DNA of 64,000 nucleotides from Bacillaceae bacterium JMAK1 (GTDB taxonomy: Bacteria; Bacillota; Bacilli; Bacillales; Marinococcaceae). The notes under the pieces were generated by a model. That model made no database searches. It had not been told where the DNA came from and saw only the letters and a list, made by a program, of their open reading frames with translations. Below are positions 41,945 to 50,300 of this stretch, piece by piece. A program made the position numbers and the translations under genes. The first letter of the stretch is position 1. Every line of letters begins with the position of its first letter. The stretch lies in assembly GCA_012970285.1 (NCBI GenBank), contig JIBW01000005.1:1-64000 (forward strand), given 5' to 3'.

Positions 41945-42979
41945 TTAATGAGCAATCATCTCATGAACAATTTCCTCTTCACTCATCGTTGATGGATAAT
42001 ACGTTGGCCAATTCGTTACTTCATTTAATAGTTCCTCACGGTCATCCCCCCAATAGAGATGAAAATGATGTGAGTCCGTTGGGGAAATCTCATGATCGCT
42101 GAACTGAATAAATTGTGGCATCTCTTCGTCTCCATCGTACTTCTCAAAAATAAATCGTACCCCTCGATTACCTGCCTCGTACGTTAGAATCTCAAAACCA
42201 TCGTTGCCATACTCAGCTGTATACTCTTCACCTTCTTCAAAAAAGGTAAAGTGATCTTCATCAATGACGATGCGATCGACATTCGTTTCATAACCAATTT
42301 CATAATATTCTTTATACTCTTCAGCAGTCATGTTACTTTCTGCTTCATTCGCTTTATGTTCAAAAACCTCATCTAACGCACCATCTTGCAAATAAGGGTA
42401 TACAGATTGCCAGTCTCCACTCCAATCTGATAATGAACGATCCTCTACATCGTCGTCATAAAAGAAGCCATCATAAATTCTTTGGCTTTCTTCATCATGT
42501 GCATGGCTGTGATCGTGGTCATGGTCATCGATCACAACTTCAAGTACAGGGGATTGAACATACGCTTCATGATCATCATCAAAAAGCACCGCTTTAATTT
42601 CTTGACCGTTCACCGTAGCCTCGCCCGTATACTGGTCTGTACCATGGTCGGGTACCGTTTCCCACTCAGCATGATCATCGTCTCTTGTATACCAATGCCA
42701 ATGATCGTAATTAGTATCATCGTCATAATCTGCAATAAGTTCTACATTGTCTCCAGTGTGATAATGATCCGCCAATCCTTCAATGTCTACGTCCTCTGGT
42801 ACATGTTGACCTGGATCTTGATGTTCATCGTGATCATGATCATCGCCATCATGACTTGCTTCTAGTTGTTCACTTCCATCCGATGACGTTGACTCATCAC
42901 CATTTTCTGAAGCATCACATGCGACAAATAGTGCTGAAGCAGCTAACAGTGTTACGCTTCTCTGTATGTTTTTTTTCAT
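41945..42979 (-). CDS. zinT: ZinT-domain zinc-binding lipoprotein
   Basis: Exported lipoprotein of 344 aa. Signal peptide with lipobox FVAC (Cys19-20), an acidic His/Asp-rich segment (DGDDHDHDEHQDPGQH), a beta-rich middle part, another His run (DDHDHDHSHAHDEE), and a C-terminal ZinT/YodA domain (IYDGFFYDDDVEDRSLSDWSGDWQSVYPYL, later SHHFHLYWGDD). ZinT binds zinc outside the membrane and helps deliver it to uptake systems. ATG 42979 was chosen over an in-frame start at 43033 because of AAGGAGAACGTAAC upstream. Lies 82 bp after rpsN, behind the same Zur box. Confidence 0.88.
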   Translation of the reverse strand: MKKNIQRSVTLLAASALFVACDASENGDESTSSDGSEQLEASHDGDDHDHDEHQDPGQHVPEDVDIEGLADHYHTGDNVELIADYDDDTNYDHWHWYTRDDDHAEWETVPDHGTDQYTGEATVNGQEIKAVLFDDDHEAYVQSPVLEVVIDDHDHDHSHAHDEESQRIYDGFFYDDDVEDRSLSDWSGDWQSVYPYLQDGALDEVFEHKANEAESNMTAEEYKEYYEIGYETNVDRIVIDEDHFTFFEEGEEYTAEYGNDGFEILTYEAGNRGVRFIFEKYDGDEEMPQFIQFSDHEISPTDSHHFHLYWGDDREELLNEVTNWPTYYPSTMSEEEIVHEMIAH

Positions 42980-43061
42980 GTTACGTTCTCCTTCGTTCCT
43001 CTTGTATTCTTTTGATTCATATGGCTTTTGCAAACAGCAATAAGTATCGGATATTAAATTA

Positions 43062-43331
43062 TTACCAACTTGCTTTTTTAACTCCTGGTAGTTGACCTTT
43101 ATGAGCTAATTCTCGAAAGGCAATGCGAGACATCTTATACTTTCTCATGTATCCCCTAGGGCGACCGGTAATTTCACATCGATTCTTTAACCTAGTAGGA
43201 GAAGAATCCCTCGGCAAATTTCTCAATGCTTCATAATCTCCTTTTTCTTTGAGTTTTCTTCGAAGTTCTGCATAGGTTGCAACCAATTCTTGACGTTTAC
43301 GTTCTTTTACGACTTTAGATTTTTTTGCCAA
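43062..43331 (-). CDS. rpsN: 30S ribosomal protein S14, zinc-independent paralogue
   Basis: Ribosomal protein S14 of 89 aa with the typical [46 protein letters not shown] ending. The two CxxC zinc pairs of the short zinc-dependent S14 are missing (a single Cys remains), so this is the long, zinc-free form. In Bacillus this form is expressed under zinc starvation to free zinc by replacing the zinc-containing S14. A perfect Zur box lies 22 bp upstream of its ATG, in agreement. Confidence 0.95.
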   Translation of the reverse strand: MAKKSKVVKERKRQELVATYAELRRKLKEKGDYEALRNLPRDSSPTRLKNRCEITGRPRGYMRKYKMSRIAFRELAHKGQLPGVKKASW

Positions 43332-43353
43332 CTTGTTTAGCGCCCCTTCCTTT

Positions 43354-43372
43354 AATCGTAATGATTACGATT
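43354..43372 (-). promoter_or_regulatory. Zur box controlling rpsN-zinT
   Basis: AATCGTAATGATTACGATT is a perfect 9-1-9 palindrome and matches the Bacillus Zur operator. Zinc-loaded Zur should repress rpsN and zinT. Confidence 0.93.
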
Positions 43373-43903
43373 TAAAGACTAAATAACTTTTCTTCGCATG
43401 TCAATTACTTTTTTTGCCCCAGACTATTTATAGCTTTAAATTATAGCTAGAAAACCTTATCCATCAACCATTCGTCTACATATTAAAAAGTAATTTGAGT
43501 GATGTAGAAAAAGGCAATTCAAGATACAAAAAAAGCCCCCATTTCTAAATTGAAATGAAGACAGAAGAACTTTTTAATTGACTTGATATCGTTCTGTTGA
43601 AGATTTATGACATAGAAAACAGGAAGAAGAGACTCGACTTTTGGTTGAATTCTAGTGTATTTGTTTCGCTTCATCAATCCTCAGCTTTTAACTCTTTTAG
43701 CTGGGAACTTAACGTTTTGTAAATGATCACTCGTATTTGTTGTTTAAGGGCATTAAAGCAAACCAAAGTTACAGAGTATGACCCCCTTCAGTCTCAAATT
43801 CCCCCCTTTCATGACAAAACAGCTGAATCCTGTTGTACTTTCCACGATACTTAAAAACAAGTCATTCGCTGAAAGTTTACTATTCAAAGGAAGTGATGCA
43901 AAG
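43373..43903. other. Gene-free stretch between rpsN and the DUF418 gene
   Basis: About 530 bp. The first 200 bp resemble the flank of the decayed copy at 37621-37800 and include an A+T hairpin of the type CATTTCTAAATTGAAATG. The rest carries an open frame in the direction of the DUF418 gene (from 43778) but no good start signal. No promoter could be assigned with confidence. Confidence 0.4.
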
Positions 43904-45115
43904 ATGTCTGGACCTAAAGATTCTGGATCAACTGTAAAGCAACCGAGCCATCCTCAGCACTCGTTACAAGGAAATACAGGTGGACGTTTGTTAGCTCCTG
44001 ATCTAGCCCGGGGATTTATGTTGCTTATTATTGCTATCGCACATGCAACGTTGTGGGTGGTTGCAACTGAAACAACACAAATCGGTCGTCCTCTCGGAGG
44101 AACATTTGTAGATGATGTAACCAATTTCTTCAGTACTTTGTTCGTCGCTAACCGTGGTTTGCCTTTATTTGCACTTCTGTTTGGTTATGGACTCGCAATG
44201 ATGGTAAGGCGACAAACAGAAACCGGGATGTTAGAAAAAAATTCTAAACAGTTAATAATACGAAGAGCGTTATTTCTTATACTTTTTGGTTTCATACATG
44301 CTGTATTTATTGGCGGGATTGATATTCTCTTCGTCTACGGAATTTCAACCTTCCTTATTGGGTGGATCTTGTTTAAGAAAGATAAAGTTCTTACTTATGC
44401 ATTGATTTGTATGAGTTTGTTTTTTGTAATCGTTTTGCCTATCATATGGATGCTATTCGCTGTGATTACAGATATCGCTAATGTAGAAACCCCAAGTCGT
44501 GGAAGCTTAACTCCAGGGACTTATGTTGAAGCATTATTCTATAACGTAATTAATTTACCGATCGGTATGCTCGGACAGCTCCTCATGTACCCCATGCTAT
44601 TAACTCTCTTGCTTGGCGTCTGGGCAGGACGGAAAAACTTACTGGATGCGAAGCTACATCGCAAATGGTTGAAGGGTATGGCTATAATCGGAACAGCCGT
44701 GTCGATTGTTGGTGCCCTTCCTTTGGCATTGATTAGTGTTGGCTTGTGGATAACAACCCCTCAAATGGAAGGATTCATGACCTTTTTGCAAATCATAACA
44801 GGTGTCGCTGGCGGACTAGGATATATGGGAATATTTGGGCTGATCGGATCATCTGTAAAGCAAACAGGACTCATCACTCGATCCCTCCAAGCATTAGGGC
44901 GTCGCTCATTGACCTTTTATGTTTTCAATGAAACATTGTTAGTCATCTTATTATCTCCGGTTGTTCTTGGTCTAGGTGCATCATTATACAGTACTGGTGC
45001 TTTACTAATCGCACTGTTCGTCTGGCTGTTAGGTTTAGTCATCGCAGCGATAATGGCAGAAAAAAGAATACCTGGGCCATTAGATTCCCTCCTGCGCAAG
45101 CTTGTCTATAAATAG
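43904..45115 (+). CDS. DUF418 family membrane protein (YeiB-like)
   Basis: Polytopic protein of 403 aa, typical length for DUF418. Family-type stretches: LAPDLARGFMLLIIAIAHA at the N-terminus, LFVANRGLPLFALLFGYGLAMM, and ALGRRSLTFYVFNETLLVILLSP near the C-terminus, the DUF418 core. Function unknown; distant similarity to acyltransferase-like membrane proteins has been noted for such families. The frame is open to 43778, but ATG 43904 follows AAAGGAAGTG. A hairpin at 45122-45158 follows the stop. Confidence 0.82.
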   Translation: MSGPKDSGSTVKQPSHPQHSLQGNTGGRLLAPDLARGFMLLIIAIAHATLWVVATETTQIGRPLGGTFVDDVTNFFSTLFVANRGLPLFALLFGYGLAMMVRRQTETGMLEKNSKQLIIRRALFLILFGFIHAVFIGGIDILFVYGISTFLIGWILFKKDKVLTYALICMSLFFVIVLPIIWMLFAVITDIANVETPSRGSLTPGTYVEALFYNVINLPIGMLGQLLMYPMLLTLLLGVWAGRKNLLDAKLHRKWLKGMAIIGTAVSIVGALPLALISVGLWITTPQMEGFMTFLQIITGVAGGLGYMGIFGLIGSSVKQTGLITRSLQALGRRSLTFYVFNETLLVILLSPVVLGLGASLYSTGALLIALFVWLLGLVIAAIMAEKRIPGPLDSLLRKLVYK

Positions 45116-45121
45116 TGTGCA

Positions 45122-45158
45122 AAAGCGTGATTCTTCATTTTGCGAAGAGCCACGCTTT
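45122..45158 (+). terminator. Hairpin downstream of the DUF418 gene
   Basis: Outer stem AAAGCGTG / CACGCTTT and inner TTCTTC / GAAGAG pairs begin 6 nt after the stop. Followed by TCACTTTTG, so a weak intrinsic terminator. Confidence 0.6.
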
Positions 45159-45159
45159 C

Positions 45160-45585
45160 ACTTTTGAGAACACCAGCTAAGTGAAATCTTGCAATTTTGA
45201 CCGGTGTATTTTCATCTTCATTGTTTTCACATTCAGACAGATTCCCTTTCCAACTACGCCTGCGGAAAAAGGGGCGAGCCAACTGCCCTCCTACCAAGGG
45301 TAGAAGCATCCTCCCACAGTGGAAATCATGGATGATCTTTCATTCAACTTATATAGATGTTTTTCAGCCATCCTTTATAGCAATTTAGTTATAAAATTAT
45401 TCGATCGATCAAATAAAATGCAAATATGTACATAAATTATAAAGGTTCATTTAGAAAGAAATATCAAAATCAGATCTTTGAGTCAGATGCTTTACTTAAA
45501 CACCCTATTAATAGAACATGACCATTCCCGAACATTTACTATAACACCTTAAAATATGCTCTTAAATTCTTGGTGAATGAAACAA
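45160..45585. other. Gene-free stretch before the tRNA array
   Basis: About 430 bp. A short G+C-rich block (45262-45320) has open frames on both strands but no ribosome binding site and no recognised family; it could be a remnant of a mobile element, which I cannot support. The rest is A+T-rich without visible signals. Confidence 0.4.
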
Positions 45586-45590
45586 AAAAA

Positions 45591-45618
45591 GTCTTCATTC
45601 CCAAGTAAAAATGAAGAC
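45591..45618 (-). terminator. Terminator of the eight-tRNA array
   Basis: Stem GTCTTCATT / AATGAAGAC followed on the transcribed (reverse) strand by TTTTTTTGTTTC, 53 nt beyond the last tRNA. Confidence 0.88.
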
Positions 45619-45670
45619 ACAAAAAAATACCACTCGCACAATTGCGTTGGTATTGCTGAGGTTTGTATGG

Positions 45671-45755
<85 letters not shown>

Positions 45756-45773
45756 GTCTTGGTATAAATATGG

Positions 45774-45856
45774 TGCGGGTGGAGGGACTTGAACCCCCAC
45801 GTCACAAGGACACTAGATCCTAAGTCTAGCGCGTCTGCCAATTCCGCCACACCCGC
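45774..45856 (-). tRNA. tRNA-Leu (anticodon TAG)
   Basis: Class II tRNA with long variable arm. Acceptor GCGGGTG/CACCCGC, anticodon loop ACTTAGG giving TAG, discriminator A. Confidence 0.95.
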
Positions 45857-45898
45857 ATGTGTGTAAATGTTACTTAAGGCAAACTGTAATTAAAATGG

Positions 45899-45970
45899 CT
45901 GGGCCAGCTGGATTCGAACCAGCGCATCACGGAATCAAAATCCGATGCCTTACCGCTTGGCTATGGCCCA
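45899..45970 (-). tRNA. tRNA-Gln (anticodon TTG)
   Basis: Acceptor TGGGCCA/TGGCCCA, anticodon loop TTTTGAT giving TTG. The discriminator is G and the CCA end is encoded. Its anticodon and G73 both fit the T-box leader at 8061-8331 (specifier CAA, bulge UGGC). Confidence 0.95.
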
Positions 45971-46012
45971 CTATTCCATTATGTTTACAAGGATTGGATT
46001 TTCTATAAATGG

Positions 46013-46085
46013 CGGGCCTGACGGGAATCGAACCCGCGATCTCCTGCGTGACAGGCAGGCATGTTAACCGCTACACCACAGGCCC
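46013..46085 (-). tRNA. tRNA-Asp (anticodon GTC)
   Basis: Acceptor GGGCCTG/CAGGCCC, anticodon loop CTGTCAC giving GTC, discriminator G, CCA encoded. Confidence 0.95.
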
Positions 46086-46156
46086 ACTTATAAAAATTCT
46101 CTCTATTAACTTCTGCAAATGCAGTGTTTCTTATTCACTCTTTCAAGTGAAAATGG

Positions 46157-46229
46157 TGGAGGGTGACGGGATCGAACCGCCGACCCCCTGCTTGTAAGGC
46201 AGATGCTCTCCCAGCTGAGCTAACCCTCC
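46157..46229 (-). tRNA. tRNA-Val (anticodon TAC)
   Basis: Acceptor GGAGGGT/ACCCTCC, anticodon loop CTTACAA giving TAC, discriminator A, CCA encoded. Confidence 0.95.
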
Positions 46230-46238
46230 GATAAATGG

Positions 46239-46310
46239 TGACCCGTGCGGGATTCGAACCCGCGTTACCGCCGTGAAAGGGCGGTGTCTTAACCCCTTGA
46301 CCAACGGGCC
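46239..46310 (-). tRNA. tRNA-Glu (anticodon TTC)
   Basis: Acceptor GGCCCGT paired with ACGGGTC (one wobble or mismatch), anticodon loop CTTTCAC giving TTC, discriminator A. Confidence 0.94.
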
Positions 46311-46340
46311 ATGCTTGTCTAATTCACAAAGTTTCAATGG

Positions 46341-46428
46341 CGGAGAAGGAGGGATTTGAACCCTCGCGCCGCTTGCGCGACCTACACCCTTAGCAGGGGC
46401 GCCTCTTCAGCCACTTGAGTACTTCTCC
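46341..46428 (-). tRNA. tRNA-Ser (anticodon GCT)
   Basis: Class II tRNA of 88 nt with a long variable arm. Acceptor GGAGAAG/CTTCTCC, anticodon loop CTGCTAA giving GCT, discriminator G, CCA encoded. Confidence 0.95.
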
Positions 46429-46434
46429 GAATGG

Positions 46435-46506
46435 CTCCACAGGCAGGATTCGAACCAGCGACCTACCGGTTAACAGCCGGTTGCTCTACCACTGAGCTAC
46501 TGTGGA
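46435..46506 (-). tRNA. tRNA-Asn (anticodon GTT)
   Basis: Acceptor TCCACAG/CTGTGGA, anticodon loop CTGTTAA giving GTT, discriminator G. Promoter-proximal gene of the array. Confidence 0.95.
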
Positions 46507-46548
46507 ATGTTGCTTGCTTGTCCGTTCATTTCGTAACAGGCAAGTAAT

Positions 46549-46578
46549 ATCATATCATGGTCGTTGTTGTTATGTCAA
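46549..46578 (-). promoter_or_regulatory. Promoter 1 of the eight-tRNA array
   Basis: On the reverse strand TTGACA (46573-46578), 18 nt, TATGAT (46549-46554), about 43 nt upstream of the tRNA-Asn gene. Confidence 0.75.
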
Positions 46579-46643
46579 CAACTTTTTTATGTATTTTTTG
46601 AAGTGTTGCTGTCGTTTTGTGTTTCTCTCTTGGCGACTTTTAT

Positions 46644-46673
46644 AATATAGCACAGGCTATTAATTATCGTCAA
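46644..46673 (-). promoter_or_regulatory. Promoter 2 of the eight-tRNA array
   Basis: On the reverse strand TTGACG (46668-46673), 18 nt, TATATT (46644-46649), 95 bp upstream of promoter 1. Its -35 overlaps the last codons of sprT. Tandem promoters are common for stable RNA operons. Confidence 0.65.
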
Positions 46674-47131
46674 CGATTTTCATTAACTTTTTTTAATTTC
46701 CCTTTGCAGCGTCCGCAAACATACCGATTTACATCCATTTGTCGTTTGCGTCGATACGTTTGATTGCACTTCACACATCGGTAAAAGTATTTATACACCA
46801 ACGGTTTGTACGTTCCAGGGACAAGGTTACAATACCTACTTCCCCCGACTTGACTCAACAATTTTTTGAAACTTGCATCTTTATGTTGATAGCCTTTTCC
46901 TTCTATATGTAGGTGATAATGACACAATTCATGTAGAATGATTTTCTCAAATTCTTCGATTCCAAAGTGCTCCAATTGCTTTGGGTTCATTTCAATGTTG
47001 TTCGTATGTAACAAATAACGCCCACCTGTCGTTCTCAAACGACGATTAAATGTGATCGTGTGGCGAAATGGTTTATGGAAACGATCATTTGATAACCGTT
47101 CCGTCCATTGTTGGAGTTCTTCATTTGTCAT
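46670..47131 (-). CDS. SprT-like zinc metalloprotein (YdcK type)
   Basis: SprT-family protein of 153 aa. Metallopeptidase-like motif HELCHYHLH (about residues 70-78) and a C-terminal zinc ribbon with CVKC and CGRC. Function of the Bacillus member is not established; related proteins act as proteases on DNA-protein crosslinks. The frame is open to 47182, but ATG 47131 follows AAAGGTG at 8 nt. Divergent from cmpA; in Bacillus subtilis the same neighbours (cmpA, tex, tRNA genes) occur. Confidence 0.9.
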   Translation of the reverse strand: MTNEELQQWTERLSNDRFHKPFRHTITFNRRLRTTGGRYLLHTNNIEMNPKQLEHFGIEEFEKIILHELCHYHLHIEGKGYQHKDASFKKLLSQVGGSRYCNLVPGTYKPLVYKYFYRCVKCNQTYRRKRQMDVNRYVCGRCKGKLKKVNENR

Positions 47132-47239
47132 AACCACATCACCTTTCGAATTAACCGTCAACGTATACAAGCTAAACAACATATACTAGTGAAACGCCTT
47201 CTGTGAATTTGATTTTACCACAAGGAGGGGAAAAGAATC

Positions 47240-47368
47240 ATGCCTTATTGGCTTAGAAAGCAGCTTGAAAAAGCTTATTTCGAAAAAAATCACCATGAAA
47301 TTGTCATGCTTAATCAATGCTGGTATTCATACCTCAGAAAAAACCAAGATACGTTCTTTCAATCATAA
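47240..47368 (+). CDS. cmpA: Cortex morphogenetic protein CmpA
   Basis: Peptide of 42 aa beginning MPYWLRKQLEKAYFEKN with the conserved-type core LNQCWYSYLRK. This closely follows the pattern of Bacillus CmpA (MPNWLKKQ...LLNQCWYFYRKK), a sporulation protein that acts with ClpXP on SpoIVA to control cortex assembly. Strong AAGGAGGGG ribosome binding site. Position between sprT and tex is as in Bacillus subtilis. It marks the organism as an endospore former. Confidence 0.92.
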   Translation: MPYWLRKQLEKAYFEKNHHEIVMLNQCWYSYLRKNQDTFFQS

Positions 47369-47379
47369 CAATGAAAGAT

Positions 47380-47414
47380 AAAGAAGCCAAAGTTATCACA
47401 ACTTTGGCTTCTTT
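47380..47414. terminator. Bidirectional terminator between cmpA and tex
   Basis: Fifteen-bp perfect stem AAAGAAGCCAAAGTT / AACTTTGGCTTCTTT with a five-base loop between convergent genes. Confidence 0.9.
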
Positions 47415-47415
47415 A

Positions 47416-49602
47416 TTAGGATTTGACGGCTTTTTTTGGCGTTAACATCGTGAGCGCGATTCTACCTTTTTTCTGATCAACTTGTTCTACCCAGACGGTG
47501 ACAATATCCCCGACTGCCACAACGTCTTGTGGATTTCTCACGAAGCGATCAGCAAGTTTGGAAATATGAACCAACCCATCTTGCTTCACCCCAATATCAA
47601 TGAAGGCCCCAAAGTCGACGACGTTTCGGACGGTTCCTTCAAGTTCCATGCCCTCTTCTAAGTCTTCCATAGCCATGACACCTGATTTCAAGATCGGCTT
47701 AGGCATATCTTCTCGTGGGTCACGATTCGGGCGAATTAACGCATCAAGAATGTCATTGAGCGTCATTGAGCCGACGTCTAGGCTTTCTGCAATTTCCGTG
47801 CGATTTAGCGATTGTAGTTTTTCCTTAGTGTCTGCCTTACCTAATGTTTGAACGTTAATGTTCATGTCTTTCAGTAATTTACGTGTCACGGTGTAACTCT
47901 CTGGATGTATGGGTGTTTGATCGAGTGGATCTTCACCTTCAATTATGCGTAGGAAACCTGCAGCCTGCTCATACGTTTTTGCACCAAGTCGAGGCACCTT
48001 CTTTAAGTCTTTACGCGTTTGATACTGCCCATTCTCTTCACGATACGTTACAATCAATTGGGCAACCTTCTGATTAAGACCTGCAACATATTGCAGCAAA
48101 CTTGAAGATGCGGTGTTTACATTAACACCGACAAGGTTGACCGCAGACTCAACGACAAAATCTAAGCTACCTGAAAGCTTCCCTGCTTGTACATCGTGCT
48201 GATATTGACCAACACCAATTGACTTTGGATCGATTTTAACGAGTTCAGATAACGGATCTTGCAATCGTCTTGCAATGGAAATGGCACTCCGTTCTTCAAC
48301 TTCTAACTGCGGAAACTCCGAGCGCGCTTGATCTGAAGCAGAGTATACACTTGCTCCTGCCTCGTTCACAATTAAGTAGTGCAGATCCAATTGCTCTTCT
48401 GCAATCACATCAGCAATGAACGCTTCCGTTTCTCTTGAAGCCGTTCCATTTCCAATTGCAATCATATCAACCTTGTACTTTTGTACCCACTGCGTCACTT
48501 TCTTCGCAGCATTTTGGATATCATTCCGAGGTGGTGTCGGATAAATGACGCTGGTGTCTAATACTTTCCCAGTACCGTCAACTACGGCAAGCTTACAACC
48601 AGTTCGGTAGGCAGGGTCTACACCGAGCACGACCTTATTGAGAAAAGGTGGTTGCAGCAAGAGCTGCTTTAGGTTACCTGAGAAAACTTGGATCGCTTTA
48701 TCTTCAGCAGCATCTGTAAGCTCATTTCGAATTTCACGTTCAACAGACGGTGCTAGTAAACGTTTGTAACTGTCAGCGATTGCTTCTTTTACATAATCAA
48801 CAGCAGGAGAACCGAAGCGTTTGATGATTTGCTTTTCCATTAATTCCTCAATTCGTTCCCGCTGAACATCAATCGTCACTTTCAAGACATTTTCTTTTTC
48901 CCCACGATTTACTGCAAGTACGCGATACGATGGGATGTTCTTAATTCTTTCTTCGAATTCATAATACATTTCAAAGACACTTTCTTCGTCTTCTGCATTT
49001 TTCTTCATTGACGTTTTTAACGTACCATTCGAATACGTGAATGTACGGATTTTCTGACGAATCGTTGCTTCATCTGAGATCCACTCGGAGATAATATCTA
49101 GAGCACCGGCAATAACACTATCCACATCTCTAAGTTCATGTTCTTCGCTTAGGTACGCATTTGCCTCTTCTTTAACATCAATCTCTTTAGGATGGTCGAA
49201 TATTCGCTTAGCAAGCGGCTCTAATCCCTTCTCCTTTGCAATCGTCGCACGTGTGCGTTTCTTTTGCTTATATGGACGATAAAGATCTTCTAACGTTTGT
49301 AACTTTCTCGCCTCATGAATATTCTTCGATAACTCAGGTGTTAATTTATCTTGTTCGTCAATTAAGCGATAGACTTCTTGCTTTCGGTCTTCCAATTGAT
49401 TCTCATATTGGAATAGATCCAAGATTGCTTTTATGTTTGTTTCATCTGCGTTACCTGTTTGCTCTTTACGATAACGAGCAATAAAAGGAATCGTATTGCC
49501 TTCTTCACTAAGTTGAATGATCGCATTCGTGTTCTTTTCATTTACCCCTGTGCTCTTTGCAATTCGGGATACAATCTCTTCTTGGCTCGTAGACTTGAAC
49601 AT
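47416..49602 (-). CDS. tex: Tex family RNA-binding protein
   Basis: Tex protein of 728 aa: N-terminal helical region, a YqgF/RuvC-like domain (VVLGVDPAYRTGCKLAVVDGTGKVLDT), helix-hairpin-helix repeats (LVGVNVNTASSSLLQYVAGL, DLKKVPRLGAKTYEQAAGFLRI) and a C-terminal S1 domain (EGTVRNVVDFGAFIDIGVKQDGLVHIS). It binds nucleic acid and affects transcription. An ATG two codons upstream (49608) is too close to GGAGG, so ATG 49602 was taken. Single gene downstream of the rsb cluster, as in Bacillus. Confidence 0.95.
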   Translation of the reverse strand: MFKSTSQEEIVSRIAKSTGVNEKNTNAIIQLSEEGNTIPFIARYRKEQTGNADETNIKAILDLFQYENQLEDRKQEVYRLIDEQDKLTPELSKNIHEARKLQTLEDLYRPYKQKKRTRATIAKEKGLEPLAKRIFDHPKEIDVKEEANAYLSEEHELRDVDSVIAGALDIISEWISDEATIRQKIRTFTYSNGTLKTSMKKNAEDEESVFEMYYEFEERIKNIPSYRVLAVNRGEKENVLKVTIDVQRERIEELMEKQIIKRFGSPAVDYVKEAIADSYKRLLAPSVEREIRNELTDAAEDKAIQVFSGNLKQLLLQPPFLNKVVLGVDPAYRTGCKLAVVDGTGKVLDTSVIYPTPPRNDIQNAAKKVTQWVQKYKVDMIAIGNGTASRETEAFIADVIAEEQLDLHYLIVNEAGASVYSASDQARSEFPQLEVEERSAISIARRLQDPLSELVKIDPKSIGVGQYQHDVQAGKLSGSLDFVVESAVNLVGVNVNTASSSLLQYVAGLNQKVAQLIVTYREENGQYQTRKDLKKVPRLGAKTYEQAAGFLRIIEGEDPLDQTPIHPESYTVTRKLLKDMNINVQTLGKADTKEKLQSLNRTEIAESLDVGSMTLNDILDALIRPNRDPREDMPKPILKSGVMAMEDLEEGMELEGTVRNVVDFGAFIDIGVKQDGLVHISKLADRFVRNPQDVVAVGDIVTVWVEQVDQKKGRIALTMLTPKKAVKS

Positions 49603-49691
49603 GTCCATTGCCTCCTCTGACTGAGTTGCTATACTTTGTACTTTACCATATTTTTGAAAGCAAAAAAAAACGCAACGTCGCTCGCTGCGTT

Positions 49692-50300
49692 TCAGTGTAC
49701 ATACCCTGACACAATGGTCACATCGTCTTTATCTAGAGCCATCTCTTTTTTCAGCCGTTCAACGACGGCTGTTGGAGAAAGTCGTGAAGCTTGGAGTTCG
49801 TAGCGATGCATATGCTTTGAAACACCATCAGAATGTAAAAGGAAACCGACATTTTGCTTAAAGCTAAAATGATGGACCCGAGCTTTAAAAGCTCTGCCTG
49901 AGAGAAAACCAGTCGTAGGGATGATTCTCATGACGTCCTTTTGATCGATCATCAATAAACATTCAACATTGCCGATATTCCCACACGTAATCTGATTTAA
50001 CTCATAATCGATTCGGATGACAGTTAGTACGACTCCACGCTCATGGGTTAGCGCTTGATTAACGTTCGCAAATATTTCTTCCATCGGAGCATCAAAGTGC
50101 TTCTCAATGACGTTCATCGCAAGTTCCGATGAACGTCTAGCACTTTTGCCGCTCCCTAGGCCATCTGCAAGAGCAGTGAGAAAGTAACGATCAGTTTCAA
50201 CAGTAATGAACATATCACCACAAACTGGATTGCCGCCTTTTCCAGCTTGAAATGCTGCAGTTACAGCGTTCTCATATTGTTCTTCGATTATTTTTCCCAT
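49692..50300 (-). CDS. rsbX: Phosphoserine phosphatase RsbX
   Basis: PP2C-type phosphatase of 202 aa with DMFITVETDRYFLTALADGLGSGKSARRSS near the N-terminus and DDVTIVSGYV at the C-terminus (metal-binding aspartates). RsbX removes phosphate from RsbS and RsbR, resetting the stressosome after stress. Its ATG lies directly after the sigB stop; last gene of the operon. Confidence 0.95.
   Translation of the reverse strand: MGKIIEEQYENAVTAAFQAGKGGNPVCGDMFITVETDRYFLTALADGLGSGKSARRSSELAMNVIEKHFDAPMEEIFANVNQALTHERGVVLTVIRIDYELNQITCGNIGNVECLLMIDQKDVMRIIPTTGFLSGRAFKARVHHFSFKQNVGFLLHSDGVSKHMHRYELQASRLSPTAVVERLKKEMALDKDDVTIVSGYVH

Noticed and set aside
45197-45388. G+C-richer open frames on both strands, possible transposase remnant
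   Set aside because: No recognisable transposase motif, no terminal inverted repeats and no ribosome binding site.
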